Shown here piece by piece: positions 36,447 to 44,579 of a stretch of DNA of 44,785 bases (position 1 is its first letter; the number at the start of each line of letters is the position of its first letter). The position numbers were made by a program, and so were the translations under genes. Source of the DNA: Halioglobus sp. (GTDB lineage Bacteria; Pseudomonadota; Gammaproteobacteria; Pseudomonadales; Halieaceae). The DNA lies in the NCBI GenBank assembly GCA_028825045.1, contig JAPKAY010000030.1:1-44785 (forward strand), read 5' to 3'. The notes under the pieces are model-generated. The model did not search any database and was not told the DNA's origin. It saw only the letters and a program-made list of their open reading frames with translations.

Positions 36447-36453
36447 AAGGTTA

Positions 36454-36711
36454 TCACCGTTGTTTATATTGGGTTGGGCAATAACCGCGTAAGACCTCAG
36501 GGCCTCTTAATTTCAAATGCTTCGTCTTACGCCCACTAACCCTTGTTCGCCATAATTTAAAACTCGAGGGCTTTAGTGATTTACGCATCAGTTTGATAAC
36601 TTCTGGCTCTGACAAGCCATAAGATAAGTATATTGCCTCAAACGGAGTTCGGTCTTCCCACGCCATTTCGATTATGCGAGAGCTAGCTTCTTTATCAAAA
36701 ATTTTTGTCAT
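36454..36711 (-). CDS. DUF2805 (TIGR03643) family protein
   Basis: An 85-residue small basic protein: RIIEMAWEDRTPFEAIYLSYGLSEPEVIKLMRKSLKPSSFKLWRTRVSGRKTKH is almost the TIGR03643 consensus. A helix-turn-helix-like arrangement suggests nucleic-acid binding, inferred only. ATG 36711 fits the family start; the frame is open to 36744, inside the attC. Confidence 0.88.
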   Translation of the reverse strand: MTKIFDKEASSRIIEMAWEDRTPFEAIYLSYGLSEPEVIKLMRKSLKPSSFKLWRTRVSGRKTKHLKLRGPEVLRGYCPTQYKQR

Positions 36712-36741
36712 AACGTTTTCTACATCAATAGTGATTATAGA

Positions 36742-36827
36742 CACCTAATGCCTGCAACAGTGGCCTGTCGTCAGCCATGTCCAGCGGCCGCCCGAAGGGG
36801 CCGACCCGCTTGCACTGGTTATAGGGC
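36742..36827 (-). repeat. attC site of the terminator cassette
   Basis: R'' CCTATAACCAG and R' GGCATTAGGTG (A for G at the crossover) on the minus strand; GCGGCC/GGGGCC-rich stem. It follows no gene. Confidence 0.7.
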
Positions 36828-36863
36828 GACAGACTCCAAGTGTACCTCACCATTTACCACCCA

Positions 36864-36890
36864 CAAAAAACCCCGCACTGGGCGGGGCTC
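36864..36890 (-). terminator. Rho-independent terminator that forms an ORF-less cassette
   Basis: On the minus strand AGCCCCGC-CCAGT-GCGGGGTT followed by TTTT: a perfect 6-bp GC stem (8 with a wobble and an A-T pair), a 5-base loop and a T run. It lies between two attC sites only 70 bases apart and no ORF of either strand is present there. Transcripts arriving from the right would end here. Confidence 0.88.
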
Positions 36891-36896
36891 TATTGT

Positions 36897-36968
36897 GGCA
36901 TAACTGGCCGCTTAGGGTCGATGGCAGCGATGTAATAAGCGGCGTCCAAGCCTTGGACTTGTTAGCTA
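36897..36968 (-). repeat. attC site
   Basis: R' CCAGTTATGCC and R'' GCTAACAAG on the minus strand; CCGC...GCGG stem (GGCCGCTTA / TAAGCGGC). Belongs to the DUF1254 pseudogene cassette at its right. Confidence 0.8.
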
Positions 36969-36974
36969 TTGGAC

Positions 36975-38484
36975 TTATTCAACCAACTCAATTTCACCTG
37001 GTCGCCAGGTCTTATCAATCCATGGCTCTAGCGGACCGTACAGCCTTAATATCATAAACCAGCTTTTGCCTGGCACCGTCGCCAGCCAATTACCTTCCTT
37101 ACTTTTCGGTGCTTTCGGACCGAAATAAACATCATAGGAACCATCATCGTTCTTTTTGTATGCCCTGGGTCAGGCTGCCGACGGTCGGAAACTGCTGGCT
37201 AGTCTGAAGCTGGGAGCGCGTCTGAGTGTCATAGAGGGTGACGGCCCAGAAATTATTCACTGGGACATTCGGCGGAAGATGGACCTTGTAGGTCTTGGAA
37301 CCATCGAAAGCTCTCTTTTTGCCATCAAGAAAGGCTAGCGCGTAATCGGACCCTGCGCCTGCTGTGGTGACAGCCATTGCGGGCGTTACACCTCCTGCAT
37401 TGAAGTAGAACAGCATTCGTGCATCCAGGTTCATCGAACCATTTTCGTCAAACGATGCGTTTTTGTTCGCATATGCCATCGTCCAGCCACTGTTGGTCTC
37501 GGGATAGATCGCCACTCCTTCAAAGCGAGGTTGGATAGTGATGGCTCGCGCAGTCGCGTTACCGAGCGTTCCTGCCTCTCTCAAGAGCTTCTTCATCCGT
37601 TCATCAGGGTTGAAAGGTTGCCCTTTGACGATGCCAATTGACGCGATCTCGCCGCGTACTTCTGGCCCGATCGCATTGATGGGTTCCCGCTGAAGCATGT
37701 CGTTCAGAATTTCAAAATATTTCAAGTCGCTTGGGAACACGGTATTAAGGCCTTTGCCGGACATATCGATATATTCGGTAGGCGCGGGATTGGCTGAGTC
37801 CTTTATTGGTAAATCTTTAGCCCGGACTTGATGTTCTCAAAAGCGGGCTCGACACCATCTTTGATGGATCCGCGTAAAAACAAAAAATTCCGATTGGCCA
37901 TGGGTTAAAGCAAGAAATATCCGTCAGGCACTTTATCGTCATGGCCTGGAGGTAATACTAGATACTTGCCGCCCTGCCCTTATTCAGGCCGGTGACACCA
38001 ATATTGCCGACGAATCTCTACCAGCCATCGCCAAGGAAGCCGAGCATACCTGGCGGGCCTTCGATAACAGTTGGTCCGTCGTTCGTGAGGTCCGTGCCGG
38101 AATAGGCGTAAAGTGTAGAGGTGTTCGCAGTAAGCACCAGCGTCTGTGAGTCCATCAGTTGCTCGAACAAAGCGACTTTGTTAGTCTCATTGGCACCCGC
38201 TGCGGCAAGGCCATCGAGAACGGCATTGATTGAGACGCACCCAATATTATCCAGATAGCAGCCGAGGCCGCGAGAGCGGTCGAGGTTGTCATAGACTTTG
38301 TCGATAGTGGCATCGGAAGGGACTCCGCAAAAAAATCGAGAGTGCCTATGGATGTCTCGACCTTGTCAGGAATTGAGAGTGATTTCAGTGGTTCTTGCGA
38401 TACTTCAGCGTGAACCATCGATAAGCAGGATAACGTCAGCGCCGTATATGTAATAAAGAATTTAAGTAGCTTGGTCTTCCGCAT
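36975..38484 (-). pseudogene. DUF1254/DUF1214 protein gene with multiple lesions
   Basis: Collinear pieces rebuild a complete protein of about 500 residues: signal peptide (MRKTKLLKFFITYTALTLSC), then SDATIDKVYDNLDRSRGLGC, TANTSTLYAYSGTDL, GPPGMLGFLGDGW, GKYLVLPPGHDDKVPDGYF, FLRGSIKDGVEPAFENIKSG, an intact 206-residue part (MSGKGLNTVFP to PTVGSLTQ), and finally NDDGSYDVYFGPKAP with LRLYGPLEPWIDKTWRPGE to the stop at 36975. Lesions: a frameshift at a T7 run near 38335, TAG after GDGW, a frameshift near 37950, TAA after YFLL, a frameshift near 37815 and one extra A in an A5 run near 37155. Family function is unknown; it is usually a periplasmic protein. Confidence 0.88.
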
Positions 38485-38990
38485 GGATCCATATTCTTTT
38501 TCTGGTTGTATAATTAACATATACCGAAATATCTTTAAACCTCCTATCACTGCAAACCTCAATTGATATCTCTGCGGCCTCTCGAATAGGATAACCATAG
38601 GATATCGCAGGAAAAGCTATCGATTTACAGTCATTTTGTAGGCCAAGCTTAAGAGCATTAGAATATGTAGACTTCAATAACATTTCATGATTATTTCCGC
38701 GTCTGTAGACTGGCCACCAGTGTGTACAACATACTTCGACTGCAGATTACCCGCTAGGGTTATTCGCGCCTCACCAACCGGACAACGAACTTTATTTAGA
38801 GCTTTTATTTTCCTACACTCCTCCAATAATTTATCTCCGGCAGCGCGATGAATAGCTCCATCAACACCACCGCCACCTAACATCATCGGGTTGGCTGCAT
38901 TTACAATAGCATCGACATTTGCCACAGTAATATCACCTTCAACAATTTCGATATTATTAATACAATCCCTATTGGTAAAGTAGACTCTTG
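38462..38990 (-). pseudogene. Macro domain protein, frameshifted
   Basis: [40 protein letters not shown] is a standard macro (ADP-ribose-binding) start. After KYVVHTGG the frame shifts: one base is missing in CCAGTC near 38699, and the second frame continues [18 protein letters not shown] and CKSIAFPAISYGYP. The loop normally reading STGxYGYP has lost three residues. No in-frame start codon exists near the cassette start. The 3' end overlaps the start of the DUF1254 gene with no attC between, a deletion junction. Confidence 0.8.
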
Positions 38991-38998
38991 CATTTTCA

Positions 38999-39078
38999 TT
39001 TAACGCTTATCGCACGGCCTGGCACGTTGTGACCGTCATAAAAATCTTGCTGTGTAATTGTGGCAGAACTTGTTAGGC
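38999..39078 (-). repeat. attC site of the DM13 cassette
   Basis: R' AAGCGTTAAA and R'' GCCTAACAAG on the minus strand, 80 bases. The R' box also begins the damaged macro-domain cassette. Confidence 0.8.
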
Positions 39079-39089
39079 GAATTTTTTCA

Positions 39090-39566
39090 TTAACGATATT
39101 TTGCCGATGTAATAAACTCACCAAAAGTCTCACACCAAATTACAACAGTATTAAATTGAGAGACGTTGATATTAGGTGGCACATCTACAAAAAAATTATC
39201 AAACGTTTTAACATCACCTACAAGTAACATTGACGACTTCAAGGCCTCAACCTCTGATTCTGTTTCTACGAATTCCTTTGATAAGTAGAGTTTGTAGTCA
39301 GGGCCAGGAGCAAGCTTTCCCATTAAAGTAATATAATTGTTGCCGATTGAAACCTTTCCCTCCCCCCAATGGAGTGCATCACTACCCCTCAAGTCTCTTA
39401 CAAATTCGGCGGTATAACTTGCCTTTGAAGACATCTCCTCTATTTCAGCCACACTTGGTGAAGGTGGCGCAATAAGAATGGGCAGAGCGTAAATTCCAAT
39501 TACAAAACCGAAAGCACCGACAAAAATATGTGTAAATATTAGTACCATTAACGTTCGTATATTCAT
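39090..39566 (-). CDS. DM13 domain protein, membrane-anchored
   Basis: A 158-residue protein: an N-terminal hydrophobic helix (MVLIFTHIFVGAFGFVIGIYALPILI) followed by a DM13 domain, FVRDLRGSDALHWGEGKVSIG, LAPGPDYKLYLSKEFVETE, VGDVKTFDNFFVDVP and VVIWCETFGEFITSAKYR. DM13 is thought to be a redox-related extracytoplasmic domain. It probably faces the periplasm. Base composition here is clearly lower in GC than in the core genes. Confidence 0.9.
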   Translation of the reverse strand: MNIRTLMVLIFTHIFVGAFGFVIGIYALPILIAPPSPSVAEIEEMSSKASYTAEFVRDLRGSDALHWGEGKVSIGNNYITLMGKLAPGPDYKLYLSKEFVETESEVEALKSSMLLVGDVKTFDNFFVDVPPNINVSQFNTVVIWCETFGEFITSAKYR

Positions 39567-39583
39567 GAATCTCCGGCAGATTT

Positions 39584-39635
39584 TCCTAACGACTTAAGCA
39601 TGCGCGAAAGCGTCGTGTGCCTTAACTTGTTACGT
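39584..39635 (-). repeat. attC site of the cupin cassette
   Basis: R' GTCGTTAGGA is canonical and R'' ACGTAACAAG close to it; 52 bases with CTTAAGCATGCGCG...CG core. Confidence 0.75.
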
Positions 39636-39659
39636 ACCTACTGTTTATTTTCTGTGCTT

Positions 39660-40088
39660 TTAATTGGCATGCGTCAAGCGGTTCAACAAAACCGATATAG
39701 AAAACACAGGTATCTCCCTTATGACAGACGCTGAGTGCGGGAGCTTGGCCGGGCCATATGCGTACTCACCAACTCTTATCGTCGCCTTTTCATGATTGTC
39801 ATATTTGACATCAAGAGTTCCTGAAACTAACACTATGCGTTCCTGAGATGTATGCAGGTGATGTGGTATCTCGAAATCACTAGGAACTTTAAAGTAGATG
39901 TCCAGGTTTTTCTTGGCCGGGTCACCCTGCAACACCGCAATTTCGCAGCCTTTGGGTATAAAGTCAGGGCATGGAGCCCATTCAAGTGCTTTATCTTTAT
40001 GCGAGATAACTAAGGCATTTTCTCCCGCATTCACATAGCTACATATAGATAACAAAATTAGCATTAAAATTAGCGGGGTATTTTTCAT
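39660..40088 (-). pseudogene. Secreted cupin, frameshifted near the C-terminus
   Basis: A 142-residue ORF: signal peptide (MKNTPLILMLILLSICSYVNA) then a cupin with DIYFKVPSDFEIPHHLHTSQERIVLVSGTLDV and VGEYAYGPAKLPHSASV. After PHSAS the last 20 residues (IREIPVFSISVLLNRL) are out of family, whereas the +1 frame reads CHKGDTCVFYIGFVEPLD, the proper ending of DUF4437-like cupins. One base has probably been lost near 39738. It could still make a shortened cupin. Confidence 0.7.
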
Positions 40089-40130
40089 TTTTAGATTCCC
40101 CTTTTGAGCGCCAAATTAAACTCTGATTTC

Positions 40131-40198
40131 ACATAACGCCGCCCACAATGGCGGGTGCTTGTGCGAGTCCGGAAGCCGCAGGCTGAGACTTGTTATGT
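40131..40198 (-). repeat. attC site of the phosphotransferase cassette
   Basis: R' GGCGTTATGT and R'' ACATAACAAG, both canonical; CCCGCCATTGTGGGC-type inverted repeat inside. Confidence 0.85.
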
Positions 40199-40206
40199 TT
40201 CATTGA

Positions 40207-41310
40207 TTATAGCGCAGCAATCGATTTAGCTGAGTCCAGATCACGATAAGCAGTAGCAAGGCGTATTAGGTTCCCCACCGTAATTTCCCAGCCATAGTTT
40301 TCCGTCGGCGATGTTAGCCACCCAATATAGAGGTTCCACGCCATTGCACGGCGATATTCCTCAAACAACATATCTAATGATGGCGGTGTCTGCACGCCCA
40401 ACTCGATGAGACGCTCACGGTAACCATTGATCAGGTTCATTTCGTGCTGTCTACGATCCTGGACGGCAAGCGAGGTAACTATTGTATAGCTGACATCATG
40501 CATGCAGAACCCCTGTGCTGATAACTGAAAATCCAAATAGCCGCGTTCTCCGTTTTGTGTTTTATACGTGTTGCCAACATGGGCGTCACCATGAAGGAGT
40601 GTACAAGGGAGGTTTGCCTGATGCCGCTGTACGCGGGCTACCTGCTCAGCAAGAGATTTCGGGGATTCTCCGATTGATTCAAGCAATTCGCGTTTGAACT
40701 GGTGGGTCGCGATTTCATGATCGATAAGAAAATGGACGCCTCCCTTTTCCAGTGAAAAAAGATCATAAATAGGACCCGATGTGTGAGTCTGTATCCAGTC
40801 CAGATCACCATTAAAACGGGGTGACTCCCAATAAGGAGCATGTAATAGAGCAAGTTGCTCAAGTAGAGCTGCTGTATCTTCTGCGCGAAACTTGGATAAT
40901 ACGTTTACAAATGTCACATTAGTTGTGCGCAAGTCCTCCAAAACCAAGCCGAAGCTAAGGCTCTCATGATCCCGGAAACCACCGAAGCATCGGGGTGTTT
41001 TCATAAAAAGCTCATCACCGAGCCGTGTGTAGATATTGACTTCGTTCTCGTATAGTGGGATTTCAATGAACTCCGGGCGCGCTACCTTAACCATCAATCG
41101 CTTAGGCAGATTTATTGTCTCACCATTTTTGAAGAATACATCAAACGTAATACGCCCTGCGGTTGATACCCTTTCTTCACCCTCGGAGGAAAGGGCGGCA
41201 TCTACCAATGCAACAGAATTGAGCTGGACGTCAGGGTATTTAGTCTGAATCAATTTTTCCAGTATTGTTACGTCAAACTCCTCGGGAGTTAGTGGAATTC
41301 TAAAACCCAT
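40207..41310 (-). CDS. Aminoglycoside phosphotransferase/EcKinase-like protein
   Basis: A 367-residue kinase-fold protein. VMVKVARPEF-like nucleotide lobe, LVLEDLRTTNVTF as hinge, the catalytic loop LLHGDAHVGNTY and the metal-binding YLDFQ are all present, so it should be an active small-molecule phosphotransferase. It resembles the ecdysteroid-kinase-like (EcKL/DUF1679) branch rather than known antibiotic kinases. The substrate is unknown. At 1.1 kb it is among the largest intact cassettes here. Confidence 0.88.
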   Translation of the reverse strand: MGFRIPLTPEEFDVTILEKLIQTKYPDVQLNSVALVDAALSSEGEERVSTAGRITFDVFFKNGETINLPKRLMVKVARPEFIEIPLYENEVNIYTRLGDELFMKTPRCFGGFRDHESLSFGLVLEDLRTTNVTFVNVLSKFRAEDTAALLEQLALLHAPYWESPRFNGDLDWIQTHTSGPIYDLFSLEKGGVHFLIDHEIATHQFKRELLESIGESPKSLAEQVARVQRHQANLPCTLLHGDAHVGNTYKTQNGERGYLDFQLSAQGFCMHDVSYTIVTSLAVQDRRQHEMNLINGYRERLIELGVQTPPSLDMLFEEYRRAMAWNLYIGWLTSPTENYGWEITVGNLIRLATAYRDLDSAKSIAAL

Positions 41311-41333
41311 CTCTGCCTCCTTCGGCTATAAGT

Positions 41334-41398
41334 ATTTTGAAGCGCACGCAGCCTTGTCGCACGGCACGTAAGTCCGTGCGGCCTGTAATTGTTATGTT
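41334..41398 (-). repeat. attC site with strong hairpin
   Basis: CGCACGG-CACGTAAGT-CCGTGCG is a perfect 7-bp stem. R'' CATAACAAT carries the stop of the adjacent gene; the R' end is unclear (GCGCTTCAAA). Confidence 0.7.
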
Positions 41399-41775
41399 GT
41401 ATGTGTAAAAACTAGCGCTACACAAAAAGATGCCCCCATTAACGCCCAACCTGTAACGGGCATATACGGAACCGGAGATCCGGAACCTCGCACTGCTGAC
41501 TTTATCCAAGCAAAGACCAGAAGCGCGCCAAAAATCAAAAGCAGCACCGCCTCTAAGTTCGTTACGGTTGAGTCTGCAGTAGCAAAGCTAGTGTCAATTG
41601 CGCCAGCAACAATGAACGATATCGGTCCTATAAGGACCGCAACCACAACTAACAAACCAGTAACTAATCCAGCGACGACTCCATGCGCTGACCAAGTCTT
41701 AGCGACTATTGGTATGGAAAATAGTACCCCTAAGAATAGCAATAGTATTGCACTGCCTTTTAATTGGCTAATCAT
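41392..41775 (-). CDS. Four-helix membrane protein of unknown function
   Basis: A 127-residue protein with hydrophobic segments ILLLFLGVLFSIPIVA, VVAGLVTGLLVVVAVLIGPISFIVAG, LEAVLLLIFGALLVFAWI and GWALMGASFCVALVF. Some likeness to small membrane proteins downstream of signalling genes, but no family is recognised. The stop lies in the attC R'' box. Confidence 0.75.
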   Translation of the reverse strand: MISQLKGSAILLLFLGVLFSIPIVAKTWSAHGVVAGLVTGLLVVVAVLIGPISFIVAGAIDTSFATADSTVTNLEAVLLLIFGALLVFAWIKSAVRGSGSPVPYMPVTGWALMGASFCVALVFTHTT

Positions 41776-41787
41776 CAGAGGGAAGAA

Positions 41788-41859
41788 ACATAACGCCTGC
41801 GTTCAGGTGTGGTCAGCACGCGTAGCAGGCTGAACGTCACCTGCAACGCATTGCTATCC
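41788..41859 (-). repeat. attC site of the flavodoxin-like cassette
   Basis: R' GGCGTTATGT is canonical; the R'' end reads GGATAGCAAT (C for A). GCGTTCAGG...CTGAACG and GCAGGT...ACCTGC repeats. Confidence 0.75.
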
Positions 41860-42576
41860 AACCTTTTCACCCGGATTTTCGAAGCCGAATCGCTCCCCGG
41901 CTTTCCATGCCTCGCGGTCATTTCCCTCGCTCGGAATACCACCAGCCTCCTTCAGCATCCGTGCGAGATGCATACAATTCCACGTCATGATCGTCGCGTT
42001 CCGTTGCGTGAAGTCGTTATCAAACCCGACACGACCACCACCCTCAATCTCGTCACCATACGAGGCGCCCGGTCCCGCCTCGCCAATCCATCCACAATCG
42101 GCTTGGGGTGGAATCGTGTAGCCCAGGTGGCTGAGTGCAAATCCAATACTCATGGCTGTGTGCTTGATGCCATCTTCGTTCCCCGTGATGACACAGCCTC
42201 CAACTTTGCCATAATAAATCGACTGACCCTTGTCATTGAGCTGTCCGGACATCGCATAGAGCCGCTCGATCAATATGCGGCATATCGAGCTTTCCTCCCC
42301 AAGCCAAAGCGGCGTCCCTACGATGAGTATCTCGGCCGCTATTACTTTCTCCCAAATCGCGGCCCACTCATCCACCGGCCACCCGTGCTCTGTCATATCA
42401 GGGTAGACACCCGGCGGAACATCGTGCGCTGCCAAATGCACGTGTTCCACTGCAACGCCGTTCTTCTTCATTATTCCGGCGGAAGCGTTGAGGAGCAACC
42501 TCGTATGACTCTCATCTGCTTTCCTCTGTAGCGACGTATTGATGAACAGTGCACGAAGATCTGTGAAGTCAGTCAT
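41854..42576 (-). CDS. Flavodoxin-like NAD(P)H:FMN oxidoreductase family protein
   Basis: A 240-residue flavodoxin-fold protein. ALFINTSLQRKADESHTRLLLNAS is the phosphate-binding loop region, EILIVGTPLWLGEESSICRILIER is the second FMN contact typical of the NADPH-dependent FMN reductase group, and GKVGGCVITGNEDGIKHTAMSIGFALSHLGY the third. Cytosolic FMN-dependent reductase; substrate (quinone, azo or nitro compound) unknown. Complete and well preserved. Confidence 0.9.
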   Translation of the reverse strand: MTDFTDLRALFINTSLQRKADESHTRLLLNASAGIMKKNGVAVEHVHLAAHDVPPGVYPDMTEHGWPVDEWAAIWEKVIAAEILIVGTPLWLGEESSICRILIERLYAMSGQLNDKGQSIYYGKVGGCVITGNEDGIKHTAMSIGFALSHLGYTIPPQADCGWIGEAGPGASYGDEIEGGGRVGFDNDFTQRNATIMTWNCMHLARMLKEAGGIPSEGNDREAWKAGERFGFENPGEKVG

Positions 42577-42617
42577 GGCGTACCTCGGGTTAAGTTAGTG
42601 TCAGTGCGATCGTGAGC

Positions 42618-42677
42618 ATGATAACGCCGCCACAATTTTCCATTTGAGGCGTAGCGTAACGCGGTCAAGTTGATGGC
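42618..42677 (-). repeat. attC site of the cassette without sense ORF
   Basis: R' GGCGGCGTTATCAT is canonical; the R'' end (CCATCAACTT) is only loosely conserved. Confidence 0.6.
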
Positions 42678-42853
42678 TTTTTTATATAGGTTTTCCGCCA
42701 GCGTAGCAAATTTGATACCGTATTTATTGCCGACAGACAATCCCTTGGTTGAGCCTCTTCCAATTAAAATGCCAACTCAAGTAGTATTCTTTATTTTCCG
42801 TACGCCGAGGAAAACCGGATTCCAACCGGCAGATTTTTTTGCTCATTCCCAGC

Positions 42854-42950
42854 GTTAACGCTGCAATTTACGGACGGAGTGGGATGGCGATTTTTGAGCT
42901 TCGCACAAAACCTGACAGCACACGGAGTTCCGTAACATTGCCTGGTTATA
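42854..42950 (-). repeat. attC site of the alpha/beta hydrolase cassette
   Basis: R' GCAGCGTTAAC and R'' TATAACCAGG on the minus strand with TTACGGA...TCCGTAA arms; about 97 bases. Confidence 0.65.
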
Positions 42951-42986
42951 ACTGTCTCGACGAGCCATATTCCTAAAATGTTCACG

Positions 42987-43775
42987 TTAAAAAACAGACT
43001 GATCACTAAGAGCCTGTATGCATTCGTCAGTATGGCTTGTAATTAAAAAATGACTTGCGCCTTCAATTTCGTATTTTTTGCTATTTGGTATGTGCTCACT
43101 CAAATGGTCGCATATTGAGCTAGCTACTGGGTTAGATTGATCACCGTAAACCAAACGGGTTGGTACAACACATTTTTCTAGATCGGTCAGATCATTACGT
43201 ATAAGGGAGTCAATATCCCAGTGGCGAATATTATTTTTCATTAACGGTTCCATACTATCTTTAATGAATTCGGGTAGCGATTCAAAAGCGCCTTTTCCCC
43301 CCCAAAAATCGATAACTTGGCCACAAGCATAATGTTTTTTATCGGATGCATCCTGACGATATTTAGTCAAAAATTCCTGTACACGTGCACTCATTTCTTT
43401 GTCTCCGGCACTGTTCAAGACCCATATGGCAACTGGCTCGAATAGTGTTACCTGACTTAGATTCAAATTACCTTTAAGTGCTTGAGCTAATGCAATGACA
43501 CCACCGAAAGAGTGACCAATCAAATGAACCGCCTCGTCTGTTAGTAAGTTAACAACCTGCTCTATAATTTCTAACTCTGTTTCCATGGTGGGGTTAGAAA
43601 AGTCATCTGGATTTGGCATACCACAATGACCGGGAAGTTTTATCGATATACAGTGATGATTTTCAGCTAATGGCTCAATCATTTTTTTCCATGTAGACGT
43701 GGTTGCATACGAACCATGGATAAACACGATGGGAGAACCACTGCCTTGCTCTTCAAAATAATTATCGATATTCAT
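42987..43775 (-). CDS. Alpha/beta hydrolase
   Basis: A 262-residue hydrolase: oxyanion region IVFIHGSYATTSTW, nucleophile elbow LIGHSFGGVIAL (Ser about residue 93), acid in LVYGDQSNPVAS and His in EGASHFLITSH. A soluble esterase/lactonase-like enzyme; the substrate cannot be deduced. Low GC and AT-rich codons contrast with the core genes. Confidence 0.9.
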   Translation of the reverse strand: MNIDNYFEEQGSGSPIVFIHGSYATTSTWKKMIEPLAENHHCISIKLPGHCGMPNPDDFSNPTMETELEIIEQVVNLLTDEAVHLIGHSFGGVIALAQALKGNLNLSQVTLFEPVAIWVLNSAGDKEMSARVQEFLTKYRQDASDKKHYACGQVIDFWGGKGAFESLPEFIKDSMEPLMKNNIRHWDIDSLIRNDLTDLEKCVVPTRLVYGDQSNPVASSICDHLSEHIPNSKKYEIEGASHFLITSHTDECIQALSDQSVF

Positions 43776-43801
43776 GCTTATACCTAAGTTCTATATTTTA
43801 G

Positions 43802-43872
43802 TTATAACGCTGAGAGCAAGAGTGGCGAAAGCCCGCAGCGGTTTTGGCGTCCCAGCAGACTGTGCTTGTTGC
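43802..43872 (-). repeat. attC site of the barstar cassette
   Basis: R' CAGCGTTATAAC is canonical and the R'' side is GCAACAAGC; it sits just behind the barstar stop. Confidence 0.75.
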
Positions 43873-43877
43873 TTTTT

Positions 43878-44159
43878 TTACTCTTCGAAGACACGTATTT
43901 TTCTATCATGCTCGTTTGCTTCACCGTATATTTTTGCAACCTTGGTGAAGAAGCCTCTGAGCTGCACAGCTAAGGACTCCACATTTAGGTTAATGATACA
44001 CATGGGAGGCTCGATACCATTAATTCCGCCACCAACCAGACTGTCGGAAAGTGCATCGAGATTGCGCCCATGCCATTCTGGCGCATCAAGTTGAGGCAAA
44101 ATGGAATTGTAGAAATCCTCTTCATTCGCTATATTTTTCCAGTCAATGAATATCTTCAT
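43878..44159 (-). CDS. Barstar family protein
   Basis: A 93-residue barstar-fold protein: MKIFIDWKNIANEEDFYNSILPQL, then the family motif PEWHGRNLDALSDSLVGGG, the segment that inserts into the barnase active site. Barstar inhibits secreted or toxic ribonucleases of the barnase family. No ribonuclease gene is visible in this cassette. The ATG overlaps the stop of the preceding membrane gene (ATGA), so it is translated with it. Confidence 0.9.
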   Translation of the reverse strand: MKIFIDWKNIANEEDFYNSILPQLDAPEWHGRNLDALSDSLVGGGINGIEPPMCIINLNVESLAVQLRGFFTKVAKIYGEANEHDRKIRVFEE

Positions 44160-44422
44160 AGTTGCGAGGAAATATGACACTTACCTACAATCCATCCTGC
44201 TAACAGAATAGAGAATAATCCCGCTATGAATGGAATAAACTGTGAGTAGTTTGTGCCCATGTAAGTGAGGTCACCCCATCTCCATACCACAATGATTCCA
44301 AAGCCGATCACAGTAACGAAGGCATAACGAAAGGTCTCAACTTTTGAGATATACACAAGCAATGGAAGCAACACCATTGACACTAGAAAGTAGGATGCAG
44401 TTAATATTAGTACATTCACCAT
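44156..44422 (-). CDS. Three-helix membrane protein, upstream partner of barstar
   Basis: An 88-residue protein with helices VNVLILTASYFLVSMVLLPLLVYI, FRYAFVTVIGFGIIVVW and FIPFIAGLFSILLAGWIVG and a short loop with WRWGDLTYMGTNYSQ. It overlaps barstar by ATGA at its end, and its start overlaps the stop of the small ORF before it. No family is recognised. Coupling to barstar suggests a shared unit. Confidence 0.75.
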   Translation of the reverse strand: MVNVLILTASYFLVSMVLLPLLVYISKVETFRYAFVTVIGFGIIVVWRWGDLTYMGTNYSQFIPFIAGLFSILLAGWIVGKCHISSQL

Positions 44423-44556
44423 AAACAGACCAAACTCGTTCCCGAATTGAGCAAAAAAACACTAGGGGTTGCGATCGCTGCGGTAAAGCCAAGAACAATC
44501 TCTAAGCAAGTCGCGAGTTCTGCTGCTGTGACGAGCGCGGCATAGACTTTCTCCAT
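44416..44556 (-). CDS. Small hydrophobic protein at the head of the barstar cassette
   Basis: A 46-residue ORF: MEKVYAALVTAAELATCLEI, then a hydrophobic VLGFTAAIATPSVFLL and NSGTSLVCLW. GGAG is 6 bases before ATG 44556; another ATG is at 44568. The stop overlaps the start of the next gene by a few bases. Reality is likely because of the overlap chain, but no homology is known to me. Confidence 0.55.
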   Translation of the reverse strand: MEKVYAALVTAAELATCLEIVLGFTAAIATPSVFLLNSGTSLVCLW

Positions 44557-44579
44557 AGGTCGCTCCATATCTGAGGCCG

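Larger units (their letters stand above)
42577..42986. other. Region with two attC sites and no minus-strand gene
   Basis: Between the flavodoxin-like gene and the alpha/beta hydrolase lie two attC sites (42618 and 42854). The cassette between them (about 175 bases) has no ORF in the array direction. A 62-codon frame exists on the plus strand (42670-42858) and ends in the R' box, without a ribosome binding site I would trust. Confidence 0.5.

Noticed and set aside
42791..43006. Minus-strand 71-codon frame before the hydrolase stop
   Set aside because: It runs through an attC site and overlaps the hydrolase end; no protein-like features.
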